This document shows positions 9,872 through 17,305 of a stretch of 64,000 nucleotides of DNA, in pieces. Source of the stretch: an uncultured Steroidobacter sp. GTDB taxonomy: Bacteria > Pseudomonadota > Gammaproteobacteria > Steroidobacterales > Steroidobacteraceae. The first letter of the stretch is position 1. The number at the start of each line of letters is the position of its first letter. Location: contig CALLKK010000009.1 in NCBI GenBank assembly GCA_938008435.1, positions 310,001-374,000 of the forward strand, given 5' to 3'. Made by a program: the position numbers and the translations under genes. The notes under the pieces are model-generated. The model saw nothing but the letters and a program-made list of their open reading frames with translations, made no database searches and was not told where the DNA came from.

Positions 9872-10564
9872 TTACTCGACCAGCTGATTGCGCACGGCGT
9901 ACGCCGCGATCTCCGCGTTGCTGCGCATCCCCATCTTTTCGAGGATCCGCGCGCGGTAAGTGCTGACCGTCTTCACGCTCAAACCGAGCTCGTTCGCCAT
10001 GACCGCGGGCGATACTCCGCGCGCAATGCGCGTGAACACCTGCAGCTCGCGTTCGGAGAGCCGGTTGTGCAGCGGCCCTTCGTCGTCGGCGGCATATTCC
10101 GACGCGAGCAGCTCGGCTACGAGCGGCGTGATGTAGCGCCGCCCCGTGCCCACGGCACGCACCGCTTTCACGAGCTCCTCGGGCACGATCATCTTCGGCA
10201 CGTAGCCGTTCGCTCCGGCGCGCATCAAACGCACCGCGAAGCTGCGCTCGGGATGCATGCTCAGGACGAGAATCGCCAGCTCCGGGCGCTCGCGCTTCAA
10301 GATCTTGAGCAGATCGATGCCGCTCTGTCCCGGCAGCGTGATGTCGAGAACCACCACGTCCACTTGCAAGCCATCGTGGATCTGCTGCAGGGCTTCTTCG
10401 GCGGAGCCGGCTTCGGCGACAACCTCGAGATCGGGCTCCTCGGAGAGCATCTCGCGCACGCCCGCGCGCAGGATCGCGTGATCATCCACGATGAGCACGC
10501 GAATGGGCGACTGGGCGGCCGGTATCGGTTCGCGTCCCTCGTTCTCTCGTACCTCCGGCATCAT
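9872..10564 (-). CDS. NarL/FixJ-type response regulator
   Basis: 230 residues: receiver domain (about 21-140, phospho-acceptor Asp74 in VVVLDITLPG, acidic pair in VDDHA) and LuxR-type DNA-binding domain (LSERELQVFTRIARG to KTVSTYRARILEKM). Its start codon overlaps the stop of the Fis-type gene by 4 bp (10561-10564), so translation is probably coupled. It is last in a kinase/Fis-like/regulator operon and is the likely partner of the kinase at 10984-12465. The candidate GGA-rich RNA downstream makes a GacA-like output worth testing, though the protein is not clearly GacA by sequence. Confidence 0.92.
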   Translation of the reverse strand: MMPEVRENEGREPIPAAQSPIRVLIVDDHAILRAGVREMLSEEPDLEVVAEAGSAEEALQQIHDGLQVDVVVLDITLPGQSGIDLLKILKRERPELAILVLSMHPERSFAVRLMRAGANGYVPKMIVPEELVKAVRAVGTGRRYITPLVAELLASEYAADDEGPLHNRLSERELQVFTRIARGVSPAVMANELGLSVKTVSTYRARILEKMGMRSNAEIAAYAVRNQLVE

Positions 10565-10896
10565 TCGCGCACCTCTGTCAGTTCGCCATGTAGCCCCGTG
10601 ACCTGAATGCCAGGATCGACGGGCAGGCCTTCATCCATAACGACACCCTGCGCGCGATAGGCGTTAAGGCGATTGTAGAGCGTCTTCAGGCTCACCCCGA
10701 GTAACGCCGCCGCGCGGGTCTTGTTTCCTCCGCACTTGCGCAACGTCGCGTAGATCATCCACCGCTCGACGTCGGCGAGATTGGTTCCTACGGGAATGCG
10801 AAGCGCACGGATTTCGCCTGTCTCCTGGGCCGTGTGCGACACATGCGAGGGACGAGCGTCAGCGCCGTGCGCACCATCGGTCATTTGATTCTCCAT
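10561..10896 (-). CDS. Small Fis-type helix-turn-helix protein
   Basis: 111 residues. An unstructured N-terminal third is followed by a Fis/NtrC-C-terminal-like HTH: DVERWMIYATLRKCGGNKTR, AAALLGVSLKTLYNRL. This is the DNA-binding module of sigma-54 activators, here without an AAA+ domain, so it may act as a nucleoid-type or accessory regulator. Start at 10896 is set by AGGAG 8 nt upstream; an in-frame ATG at 10917 lacks this. It sits between the kinase and the response regulator, with the latter translationally coupled. Confidence 0.85.
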   Translation of the reverse strand: MENQMTDGAHGADARPSHVSHTAQETGEIRALRIPVGTNLADVERWMIYATLRKCGGNKTRAAALLGVSLKTLYNRLNAYRAQGVVMDEGLPVDPGIQVTGLHGELTEVRE

Positions 10897-10983
10897 AGCG
10901 ATGCTCCTGCCGGTCATCTTTACAGTGTCGTTGCAGACAACGGACTTGGGCGGGGCAAAAGTTCCCTGGAATAGCCACGATTT

Positions 10984-12465
10984 TCAGCTTGCCGTGCGTA
11001 AGAAATTTCCTACGCTCGCTTCTCCTGGTTCATGCGGACGCGCGGTGGCAGGAATGAATGCCTCGACGGCAGTGCCCTTGCCGCCCGGTCCAGGACCGAG
11101 CGAAAGGCGCCCGCCGAGTTGACGCATGCGCTCGCGCATGCCGACGATGCCGTGCGACTTCGGTTTGCCCGTGGCGCCTTCCGCAATCCCGACACCGTCG
11201 TCGATGACGCGCAGGCGAATGCCGCTTGGCTCTCGTGCAAGCGTGACGCGCACCCGCGTTGCCTGCGCATGCTTGGCGATGTTCGTGAGCGTCTCCTGCA
11301 GGATGCGATAGAGCGCAATCGACCACGAGGCGTCGATGTCGTCGAAATCTTCGGTCACCTCTACGTCGCAGGGCAGCCCCGTCCGGCGCGAGCACTCGCG
11401 GCAGTAAGATCTGATCGCGTACGCCAATCCGAAGCTGTCGAGATGGCTCGGGCGCAAGCCTTCGATCACCTCGTGCTTGAGCTCGACGGTCTCCGCGAGG
11501 ACTTGCAGCACGCGCTGCAAGCGCTCGCGCACCTCGCGCGCATCTTCGGGGATGCGCCGCTGGATCCAGTTGAGATCCATGTTGATCGCCGTGAGATTGC
11601 TGCCGAAGGTGTCGTGCAGCTCGCGCGCCAGCTTGGCTTTCTCTTCCTCCGCGACGCGGATCAGATGCTGCGACAGCTCGGCCAGCTCCGAGGTGCGCTG
11701 CTCGACGAGCTGATTCAAGTGCTGATTGGCCTCGAGCAGCGCGGTCTCGGCGCGCGCACGCGCGGCGACGTAGCGCTGCAGCAGCTTGTTGAGACCGACG
11801 AGCACCGCCACGGTGACGATCGTGGTGAGCAGCGCCACGCCGAGCGTGATCCACACGTCGCGAAGCACTGCCTTGCCGAGCGCATCGATGCGCGCGTCCT
11901 CTTCGATGAGCAGCCGCTCGACGATGCTGCGCACGCGATCCATCGTCTCGGTCGCCCGGCTCGTGCCCGCCAGATCCGCCGTGCCGCTCGGGCCGGGATT
12001 CGGACTGCGCTCGATCGTCTGTTCGAGTCGCTGGATGGCCGCAGCCGTGTAGCGCTCGAGCTCGGCGATGTCCCGCTGCCGCTCGGGATTGTCGGCGGTA
12101 AGGTTTGCCAGCCGATCGAGCTCGAGTCGCCAGCTGCGCATCGCGCGGTAGTACGGGCTCAGGTACTCGGTATCGCCGGTGAGGAGATACCCGCGCTGTC
12201 CCGACTCGGCCGCCGTGATCACCGACTGAAACGTGCTCAAGGCGCGCTTGATCTCGTACGAGCGCGCGTAGTGAGCGTTCGTGTCCATCGTCCGGCCGGT
12301 ATTGATGATCAACAGCGACGCGTTGATCACCAGCAAGGCGATGGAAACGAAGATGACGGCGAGCACGTGCAGCGGGACACGCGCATCCCCCGCGACCGGC
12401 GTAGCGCGCACGGGCGTGTCCATCTCGTCGTCCTTGAGAACCAGAGCCTCGGTGAGTCGGGCCAT
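10984..12465 (-). CDS. CHASE3-domain sensor histidine kinase (HisKA_3 type)
   Basis: 493 residues. TM1 (about 31-52), a CHASE3 periplasmic domain (about 60-200; ITAAESGQRGYLLTGDTEYL is characteristic), TM2 (about 220-245), coiled coil, then the HisKA_3 dimerisation domain with His284 in LARELHDTFGS, and HATPase_c with DDGVGIAEG and HGIVGMRERM. This class pairs with NarL-type regulators, as found downstream. ATG 12465 has a weak AGGT; an in-frame ATG at 12423 has AAGGA 7 nt upstream and is equally plausible. First gene of the operon. Confidence 0.92.
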   Translation of the reverse strand: MARLTEALVLKDDEMDTPVRATPVAGDARVPLHVLAVIFVSIALLVINASLLIINTGRTMDTNAHYARSYEIKRALSTFQSVITAAESGQRGYLLTGDTEYLSPYYRAMRSWRLELDRLANLTADNPERQRDIAELERYTAAAIQRLEQTIERSPNPGPSGTADLAGTSRATETMDRVRSIVERLLIEEDARIDALGKAVLRDVWITLGVALLTTIVTVAVLVGLNKLLQRYVAARARAETALLEANQHLNQLVEQRTSELAELSQHLIRVAEEEKAKLARELHDTFGSNLTAINMDLNWIQRRIPEDAREVRERLQRVLQVLAETVELKHEVIEGLRPSHLDSFGLAYAIRSYCRECSRRTGLPCDVEVTEDFDDIDASWSIALYRILQETLTNIAKHAQATRVRVTLAREPSGIRLRVIDDGVGIAEGATGKPKSHGIVGMRERMRQLGGRLSLGPGPGGKGTAVEAFIPATARPHEPGEASVGNFLRTAS

Positions 12466-12700
12466 CGTGACCTGTGGGGTGTGGGAATCCTTAACGTGCG
12501 CGCTCAAATTGAGGTTCCGCAGTCGGCATTTGCCGCAAGCCTGCGCGTCCGCGGCGGAACTGCACTCCACTCCGCACGTTTTGCAACGTGCACGCGCGGC
12601 TGCCGTGTCGATGAGCGCGGCCGCGCACTCAAGGCAACACTTTCACGCAACGACCCTCTCGGGGGAACCGATCCGTCCGGATGGACACGAGGACACATAC

Positions 12701-13129
12701 ATGAAAACGCACGTATCTTGGATAATCGCAGCGCTGGCGATCGCGCTCGCAGGCGGCTGCAATCGCGCGGAGTCGCCGGCGGAAGTTCAGGCCGACGTCG
12801 CCGACGCGCAGGCCGAATCGCACCGCGAGCTCGCGGATGCACAGGCGACCGCGCAGGAAGAGATGAACGACGCTCAGCGCGACTTGGTCGAGGCGCAGCA
12901 GGAAGGCGATCGCGATGCGATCGCGGACGCCGCCGAAGAGGCGAGCGAAACGCAAGCCGAAGGCGAGCACCGCATCTCGGTGGCCCAGGCCGAAGCGACA
13001 CATCGCGTAGCCATCGCCAAATGCGAAGCCTTGACGGGCGCAGCGCAGGATGAGTGCAAACGACGCGCCGATGACGAGCTGGAACGCGCCAAACGCAATG
13101 CAGACGCGCGGCGCGACGGCACGGGCTAG
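12701..13129 (+). CDS. Ala/Glu-rich helical lipoprotein
   Basis: 142-residue lipoprotein: signal peptide ending LAGG-C (Cys20), then a long hydrophilic helix rich in Ala, Glu, Gln and Asp with repeated DAQAES, DAQATAQEE, DAQRDLVEAQQE elements. This looks like a coiled-coil or rod of about 110 residues. Two cysteines near the end (KCEALTGAAQDECKRR) could form a local disulfide. GAGGA is 8 nt upstream of the ATG. Family unknown. It is followed by the BON-domain lipoprotein gene, and both may respond to envelope stress. Confidence 0.8.
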   Translation: MKTHVSWIIAALAIALAGGCNRAESPAEVQADVADAQAESHRELADAQATAQEEMNDAQRDLVEAQQEGDRDAIADAAEEASETQAEGEHRISVAQAEATHRVAIAKCEALTGAAQDECKRRADDELERAKRNADARRDGTG

Positions 13130-13138
13130 CACCGTGCC
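13118..13138 (+). terminator. 7-bp hairpin over the lipoprotein stop codon
   Basis: GGCACGG and CCGTGCC flank a 7-nt loop that contains the TAG stop at 13127-13129. There is no T-run. It may stabilise or end the upstream mRNA before the BON gene. Confidence 0.35.
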
Positions 13139-13192
13139 GGGGCTCATGCACTTTGAGACGGCAGTTTCGATACGCCTTAATTCATCGACAGC

Positions 13193-13528
13193 ATGAGAAT
13201 CGCCAAACCGGCCGCATGGGCGTTCACGGCATTGCTGGGAATGTTCCTTGCGGCCTGCAGCTCTGCGCCGCGGCAGCAGCCCGCACGCGAGGCCATCGCT
13301 GACGGCGTCGTCACGGCCAGAGTCAAGGCGGCACTCGTCGAGGATCCGCTCACCAGCCGCCATCGAATCGACGTCGCGACCTTCAAAGGCACCGTGCAAC
13401 TCAGCGGATTCGTCGAATCGGAAGACGCGCGCCGCCGCGCGGTGGAGCTGGCGCGCAGCGTGGCCGGCGTCGGACGCGTCAAAGACGCATTGGAAATACG
13501 CCAACCCGCCATCGATCCCCACGGTTGA
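13193..13528 (+). CDS. BON-domain lipoprotein
   Basis: 111-residue lipoprotein with lipobox LAAC (Cys22) and one BON domain: VTARVKAALVEDPLTSRHRI, VATFKGTVQLSGFV, then RAVELARSVAGVGRVKDAL. BON domains (OsmY, DolP) bind phospholipid and support outer-membrane integrity; related genes are often under envelope or osmotic stress control. It lies 63 bp behind the helical lipoprotein gene, so the two probably form an envelope-protein pair. Confidence 0.9.
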   Translation: MRIAKPAAWAFTALLGMFLAACSSAPRQQPAREAIADGVVTARVKAALVEDPLTSRHRIDVATFKGTVQLSGFVESEDARRRAVELARSVAGVGRVKDALEIRQPAIDPHG

Positions 13529-13659
13529 CCCGACCCGAGGGGCCGACGCTCGGTCCGCGGGCGCGTATACGAATTCCGTACACAGACGACCTCGCCCGTT
13601 CGATTCCGCAGGCCGCGGCGGTAGACTGTCCGCACGACTCCTTCGCAGGTAGACCACTC

Positions 13660-14214
13660 GTGCCGGCCGAACTCGGAAAACTGCCTGCCGATCAAATCGT
13701 CTCCGCGCTGCCACGGACGACGTGGTTCAGCGCAGTCGGCACGCCGCTCGACGCCAGCGAACGCGCTGCCTGCAGACGCTATCTGCGCGGCCTCGGTGCC
13801 GAAAGCTGCTCCATCGAAACCGTTCCCTCCTGGTACGAAGCGATCGAACGCGCACGCAAAACGAGCTGGTGGACGACGTGGTGGGAACGCGAACGCGCAG
13901 AGGAACGCGCGCTCTTCGCGCAGGCTGCCGCGGCGGCGCGTTCGACGGAAGCCGTCGTGCTGCGCCTCGCGAATCTCATGCAAGGCAGCGCGAGCCTGTT
14001 CTTGTCGCCCGCTCACCTCGCATGCGCACGCGCGGGCATTCACGACGATGCGCTCGCCAATGCAGCAGCCGGCGCGGCGGCGCAAAGCCTGCATCAGTAC
14101 GGCCTTGCCGCCATTGCGGGGCGCGAAGACCATCCGTTCGCTGCGAAGTTTCGCCTGTTCCTGGCCGGGCGCTGGCCGCTGTCCATCGGCGCCGATGCGT
14201 TCTACATCTTCTAG
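13660..14214 (+). CDS. Hypothetical protein, Trp-rich
   Basis: 184 residues starting from a GTG at 13660 (VPAELGKLPADQIVSAL) with AGGT about 10 nt upstream. The open frame reaches back into the end of the BON gene but has no better start. Features seen: a Trp cluster (TSWWTTWWERERAEERALF, about residues 66-84), largely helical, no signal peptide or membrane helix. I do not recognise the family. Codon use resembles its neighbours, which supports it as a real gene. Confidence 0.65.
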   Translation: MPAELGKLPADQIVSALPRTTWFSAVGTPLDASERAACRRYLRGLGAESCSIETVPSWYEAIERARKTSWWTTWWERERAEERALFAQAAAAARSTEAVVLRLANLMQGSASLFLSPAHLACARAGIHDDALANAAAGAAAQSLHQYGLAAIAGREDHPFAAKFRLFLAGRWPLSIGADAFYIF

Positions 14215-14336
14215 ACGCGAATTGAGAGACCGGCGCGCAAGACGTGCCGAGCCGCGGGGCGTAATGCGATCATAGGCAGCGGCGCCGTCGCTCCGCTGCG
14301 TGCCGCCATCATGCATCCACTTTCGAGCTCGACTTC

Positions 14337-15275
14337 ATGCCTTCCATCTTGCTGATCGGTGCCGGCGCGGTCGGCGCCTTCTTCGGCTCGGCCCTCGCGC
14401 GCGCCGGTGCCGAAGTGTCCGTCGTGTGCCGCTCCGATTTCGCCGCCGTCGCGCGCGACGGATTCGAGATCCGCAGCCCGCTGCTCGGGGAGCATCGCTT
14501 CGTGCCACGACGCGTTTTCGCGAGCGCCGCGGAAGCCGGGCGCGGCTTCGACTACGTGCTGCTCGCGACGAAGGTGCTGGCTGACCTCGATCGTGCGGCG
14601 CTCATCGCCCCGGCCGTAGGCGATCAAACTACGATCTTCTTGATCCAGAACGGGATCGACATCGAAGCCGAGCTTGCCGCCGCGTTTCCGCACAACCCCA
14701 TCGTGAGCGGCATCGCATTCATCGCGGTGAGCCGCACGGGCGCAGGCAAGATCCATCATCAATCGGAGGGCTCGCTCGTCATCGGCAACTACCCATCCGG
14801 GACGAGCGCGGCGACGGAGCAGCTCGCAGCGCTCTTCGCCGCGAGCTCGATTCCCTGCAAAGTGACTCAGGATGTCGTGACGGCGCGTTGGCAAAAAGCG
14901 CTCTGGAATGCGGCCTTCAATCCGCTATCGATCATGGGCGGCGTACTCGACACCGCGACGATTCTGGGGCGCGCGGAAGGCGAGGCGCTCGTGCGCGAGA
15001 CGATGGCGGAAATCGTGAGCGTGGCCTGCGCGGCAGGTCACCCGCTCGATGAAGCCTTGATCGACAAGCTCATCGCAGTGACGCGCAAGATGCCGCCCTA
15101 CAAGACCAGCATGGCGCTCGATTACGAGCAGGGCCGTCCGCTCGAAATCGAGGCGATCCTCGGCAATATCGTGCGCACGGCGCGGCGCTGCAATGTGCGC
15201 GCGCCGCGGCTCGAAACGCTCTACGCGATCGCAAAAATGGTCGAAGGAGCCCGCAGGCCGGCTGCCTCGAAGTGA
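14337..15275 (+). CDS. panE: 2-dehydropantoate 2-reductase (ketopantoate reductase)
   Basis: 312 residues. Reduces ketopantoate to pantoate with NADPH in pantothenate/CoA synthesis. N-terminal Rossmann motif LIGAGAVGAFFG; then LIQNGIDIE, VSGIAFIAVSR, and the catalytic-lysine segment RWQKALWNAAFNPLSIMGG. The C-terminal PPYKTSMALDYEQGRPLEIEAILGN helix block is typical. Other ApbA/PanE-fold reductases act on different 2-keto acids, so the substrate is likely but not certain. Convergent with the minus-strand gene at 15298. Confidence 0.88.
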   Translation: MPSILLIGAGAVGAFFGSALARAGAEVSVVCRSDFAAVARDGFEIRSPLLGEHRFVPRRVFASAAEAGRGFDYVLLATKVLADLDRAALIAPAVGDQTTIFLIQNGIDIEAELAAAFPHNPIVSGIAFIAVSRTGAGKIHHQSEGSLVIGNYPSGTSAATEQLAALFAASSIPCKVTQDVVTARWQKALWNAAFNPLSIMGGVLDTATILGRAEGEALVRETMAEIVSVACAAGHPLDEALIDKLIAVTRKMPPYKTSMALDYEQGRPLEIEAILGNIVRTARRCNVRAPRLETLYAIAKMVEGARRPAASK

Positions 15276-15297
15276 GGCGCGGCACGCGGGGCGAAGG

Positions 15298-15606
15298 TCA
15301 GCGCGAGAGCGCGGTCTTCTTCTTCTGCAACGCCTTCGGCGGCTGACGCACGGCGTGCAGAACATTGTCGGCCACTCGGGACATCCAGCCGCCCGAATAG
15401 AGCATCATCTTCAGCGAGTGCAGCAGCACCTGTCCCGGACCCTCGACGGCGAGCCGGCAGTCTTCTTCGATCTTGCAGTTCTGCATCTCGAAAAGACCGT
15501 TCCCCTCGAGCACCAGCGTCGTGTCCTTGAAATGACAATCGACGAACACTTTGCCGTCCAGCACGACGCGCTGGCCTGTGAACACTTTTCCGCGAATCGT
15601 CTTCAT
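15298..15606 (-). CDS. Hypothetical small protein, predicted beta-rich
   Basis: 102 residues. Alternating hydrophobic strands (VFTGQRVVLDGKVFVDCHFKD, TLVLEGNGLFEMQNCKIEED) suggest a short right-handed beta-helix or beta-roll, similar to pentapeptide or bactofilin-like stacks. A basic, Lys/Arg-rich C-terminus follows. No signal peptide. The ATG has GTGGA about 5 nt upstream. I do not recognise the family. It lies downstream of the VOC gene on the same strand, 142 bp after it, with a hairpin in between. Confidence 0.6.
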   Translation of the reverse strand: MKTIRGKVFTGQRVVLDGKVFVDCHFKDTTLVLEGNGLFEMQNCKIEEDCRLAVEGPGQVLLHSLKMMLYSGGWMSRVADNVLHAVRQPPKALQKKKTALSR

Positions 15607-15679
15607 ATCGTCCACACGAGTGGCTGTTGAGCGCGCCTTTCTACACGAACCGAACCGATCTTGCACCACCGCCGCCCGT

Positions 15680-15700
15680 CGACCGGGACAGTCCCGGTCG
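15680..15700 (-). terminator. 9-bp hairpin after the VOC gene
   Basis: CGACCGGGA pairs with TCCCGGTCG around a CAG/CTG loop. It lies 49 bp past the stop of the VOC gene on the minus strand. No T-tract follows; termination is possible but unproven. Confidence 0.4.
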
Positions 15701-15748
15701 GCCGCGCACGACAGCCCCTGTGGCCCGGCCGCGTCGTCCGCCCGCTCG

Positions 15749-16915
15749 TTATTTTGCCTTGCGCGGCTTTCCGCGCCGTTCTGCAGGCCGGCGCGCCTTG
15801 CGTGCCCCGGCCGACTTGCGCGCCGAACGCTTTGCGCTTCGCGCCGCAGAGCCCCGGCGCGCGCTGCTCTTCGCCTTGGCCTTGCTCCGCGCAGCGGGCT
15901 TGGCCGTCTTCTTCTTTGCCGCCCTGACGGGCTTCTTGACCGCCTTCTTCTTGACCGCGGCCCTGCCTGCCGCCTTCTTCGTGGCCTTCTTCGCGACCTT
16001 CTTCTTGGTCGATTTCTTCGGTCGGTCGGTCGCCTGCTTGCGCGCCACCTGCTTGGCCGCCCGGCGGCGCGCCGCACCTGTCGCCCGCGCCTGAGCCTCC
16101 TCGGTCGCACCCTGATCGGCGCCTGCCGCTTCTTCCTGCGCAGGCTGAATCGCTTCGCTCGCGAACGCGACCACGGCGAACAAGCCACCCTGCGGATCGG
16201 TCAGCTGCGCGATGCGATCGCCGCCCGGCACCTCGATCGGTCCGCTCAGAAGCTGTGCGCCCGCTGAGGTTGCCTTGCGGATCGTATGTGCGACGTCCTT
16301 GACGCGAATGTAGCTCAGCCACGCGGGCTCGCCGGGCAAATCGGACGGCCGCTTGAACATGCCGCCCATAGCGACGCCGTTGCGGCCGAACATGAAGTAC
16401 GTGCCCTCGGCCGCCCCCATCTCGTGCCGGCCGGTCTCTTCCCAGCCGAACAAGGCGGAATAGAACTCGAATGCCGCCTGGTAGTCGGTCGTGGCGAGCT
16501 CGTGCCACACATATTCGCCGAGCTTGGCTTGGCCGCGCTCCCCCGTAGGCAGATTCGGCGGACGGTACACGCCGAACGCCGCGCCCTGCGGATCCTCGAG
16601 TAGCGCGAGCTTGCCGCCGCTCGGCATATCCGTCACATCCTTGATGACGCGTGCGCCGAGGCTGCGCGCCTTGTCGACGACCCCTTCGATGTAATCGGTC
16701 CCGATATAGGGAAGCCAGCGCGCGCTCTCGGAAGGCCGCGCCACCGTACCGCCGAGCGGACCGCTCGCCCCGACCCACATCGTGTAGCTCGAATCGTACT
16801 CCCAGGGTTGCGTCTTCCAGCCGACGACCTTCGTGTAGAAGCCGTGCGCAGCCGCGGCATCCGGCGTAATCAGCTCGTGCCAAACGAATCGTCCACGAAT
16901 GGTCTCAGCTGTCAT
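15749..16915 (-). CDS. Tandem VOC (glyoxalase-fold) protein with histone-H1-like tail
   Basis: 388 residues. Two vicinal-oxygen-chelate domains in tandem: the first (about 7-120) has FVWHELITPDAAAAHGFY and ALLEDPQGAAFGVYR; the second (about 132-252) has YVWHELATTDYQAAFEFYSALFGW and QLTDPQGGLFAVV. An acidic linker (about 257-280) leads to a tail of about 105 residues (283-388) made almost only of Lys, Arg and Ala. The tail resembles bacterial H1-like and AlgP proteins. VOC pairs of this type include antibiotic-resistance-like and lyase enzymes; the reaction is unknown. ATG at 16915 has AGGGAGAG upstream. The tail is in frame with normal stop. Confidence 0.88.
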   Translation of the reverse strand: MTAETIRGRFVWHELITPDAAAAHGFYTKVVGWKTQPWEYDSSYTMWVGASGPLGGTVARPSESARWLPYIGTDYIEGVVDKARSLGARVIKDVTDMPSGGKLALLEDPQGAAFGVYRPPNLPTGERGQAKLGEYVWHELATTDYQAAFEFYSALFGWEETGRHEMGAAEGTYFMFGRNGVAMGGMFKRPSDLPGEPAWLSYIRVKDVAHTIRKATSAGAQLLSGPIEVPGGDRIAQLTDPQGGLFAVVAFASEAIQPAQEEAAGADQGATEEAQARATGAARRRAAKQVARKQATDRPKKSTKKKVAKKATKKAAGRAAVKKKAVKKPVRAAKKKTAKPAARSKAKAKSSARRGSAARSAKRSARKSAGARKARRPAERRGKPRKAK

Positions 16916-17305
16916 CGCGCTCTCCCTGACAACATCGAAGCTCGGACGAAATGGCTCGCCGGCGGGAAGCATAACTCCATGCGCCGCCAGAGTAGCAACG
17001 AAAGAGCAATTCACGCGCAGCGTTGTCAGCTCAATCGCGCCTTAGTGCGCGACGCACGATCGTTGCGCTGACAGGCACCGCGCCTCGGCCGCACATCGGG
17101 ACCGACCGGGGCGCAGCGCTCGGCCCACGACCCCGATAACCCATATCGAAGCGCCCTCGCCTGCACCGGGCAAGCGAGGCTGCTACCATCCGCGAGCCGC
17201 TCGCGGCCGCCAAGCAGGCCAGCACAGGGCTGCTGCAAACACTCTTCCGATCTGGACGCGAGCGCGCATCAGCACACGACGAGTTCGACTGCGGAGTAGG
17301 TATCG
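16916..17305. other. Intergenic, 390 bp, divergent VOC gene / cstA
   Basis: No convincing gene is seen. It must hold the promoters of the VOC gene and cstA. The only structure noted is a 7-bp hairpin (CCGCGAG/CTCGCGG at 17190-17206) some 100 bp upstream of cstA. Short open frames here lack ribosome sites. Confidence 0.5.

Noticed and set aside
15749..16060. Frameshift or assembly artefact as cause of the basic tail
   Set aside because: The tail reads through in frame with typical Lys/Ala-rich H1-like composition and a normal stop, and the junction linker is acidic and ordered; a true fusion is simpler.
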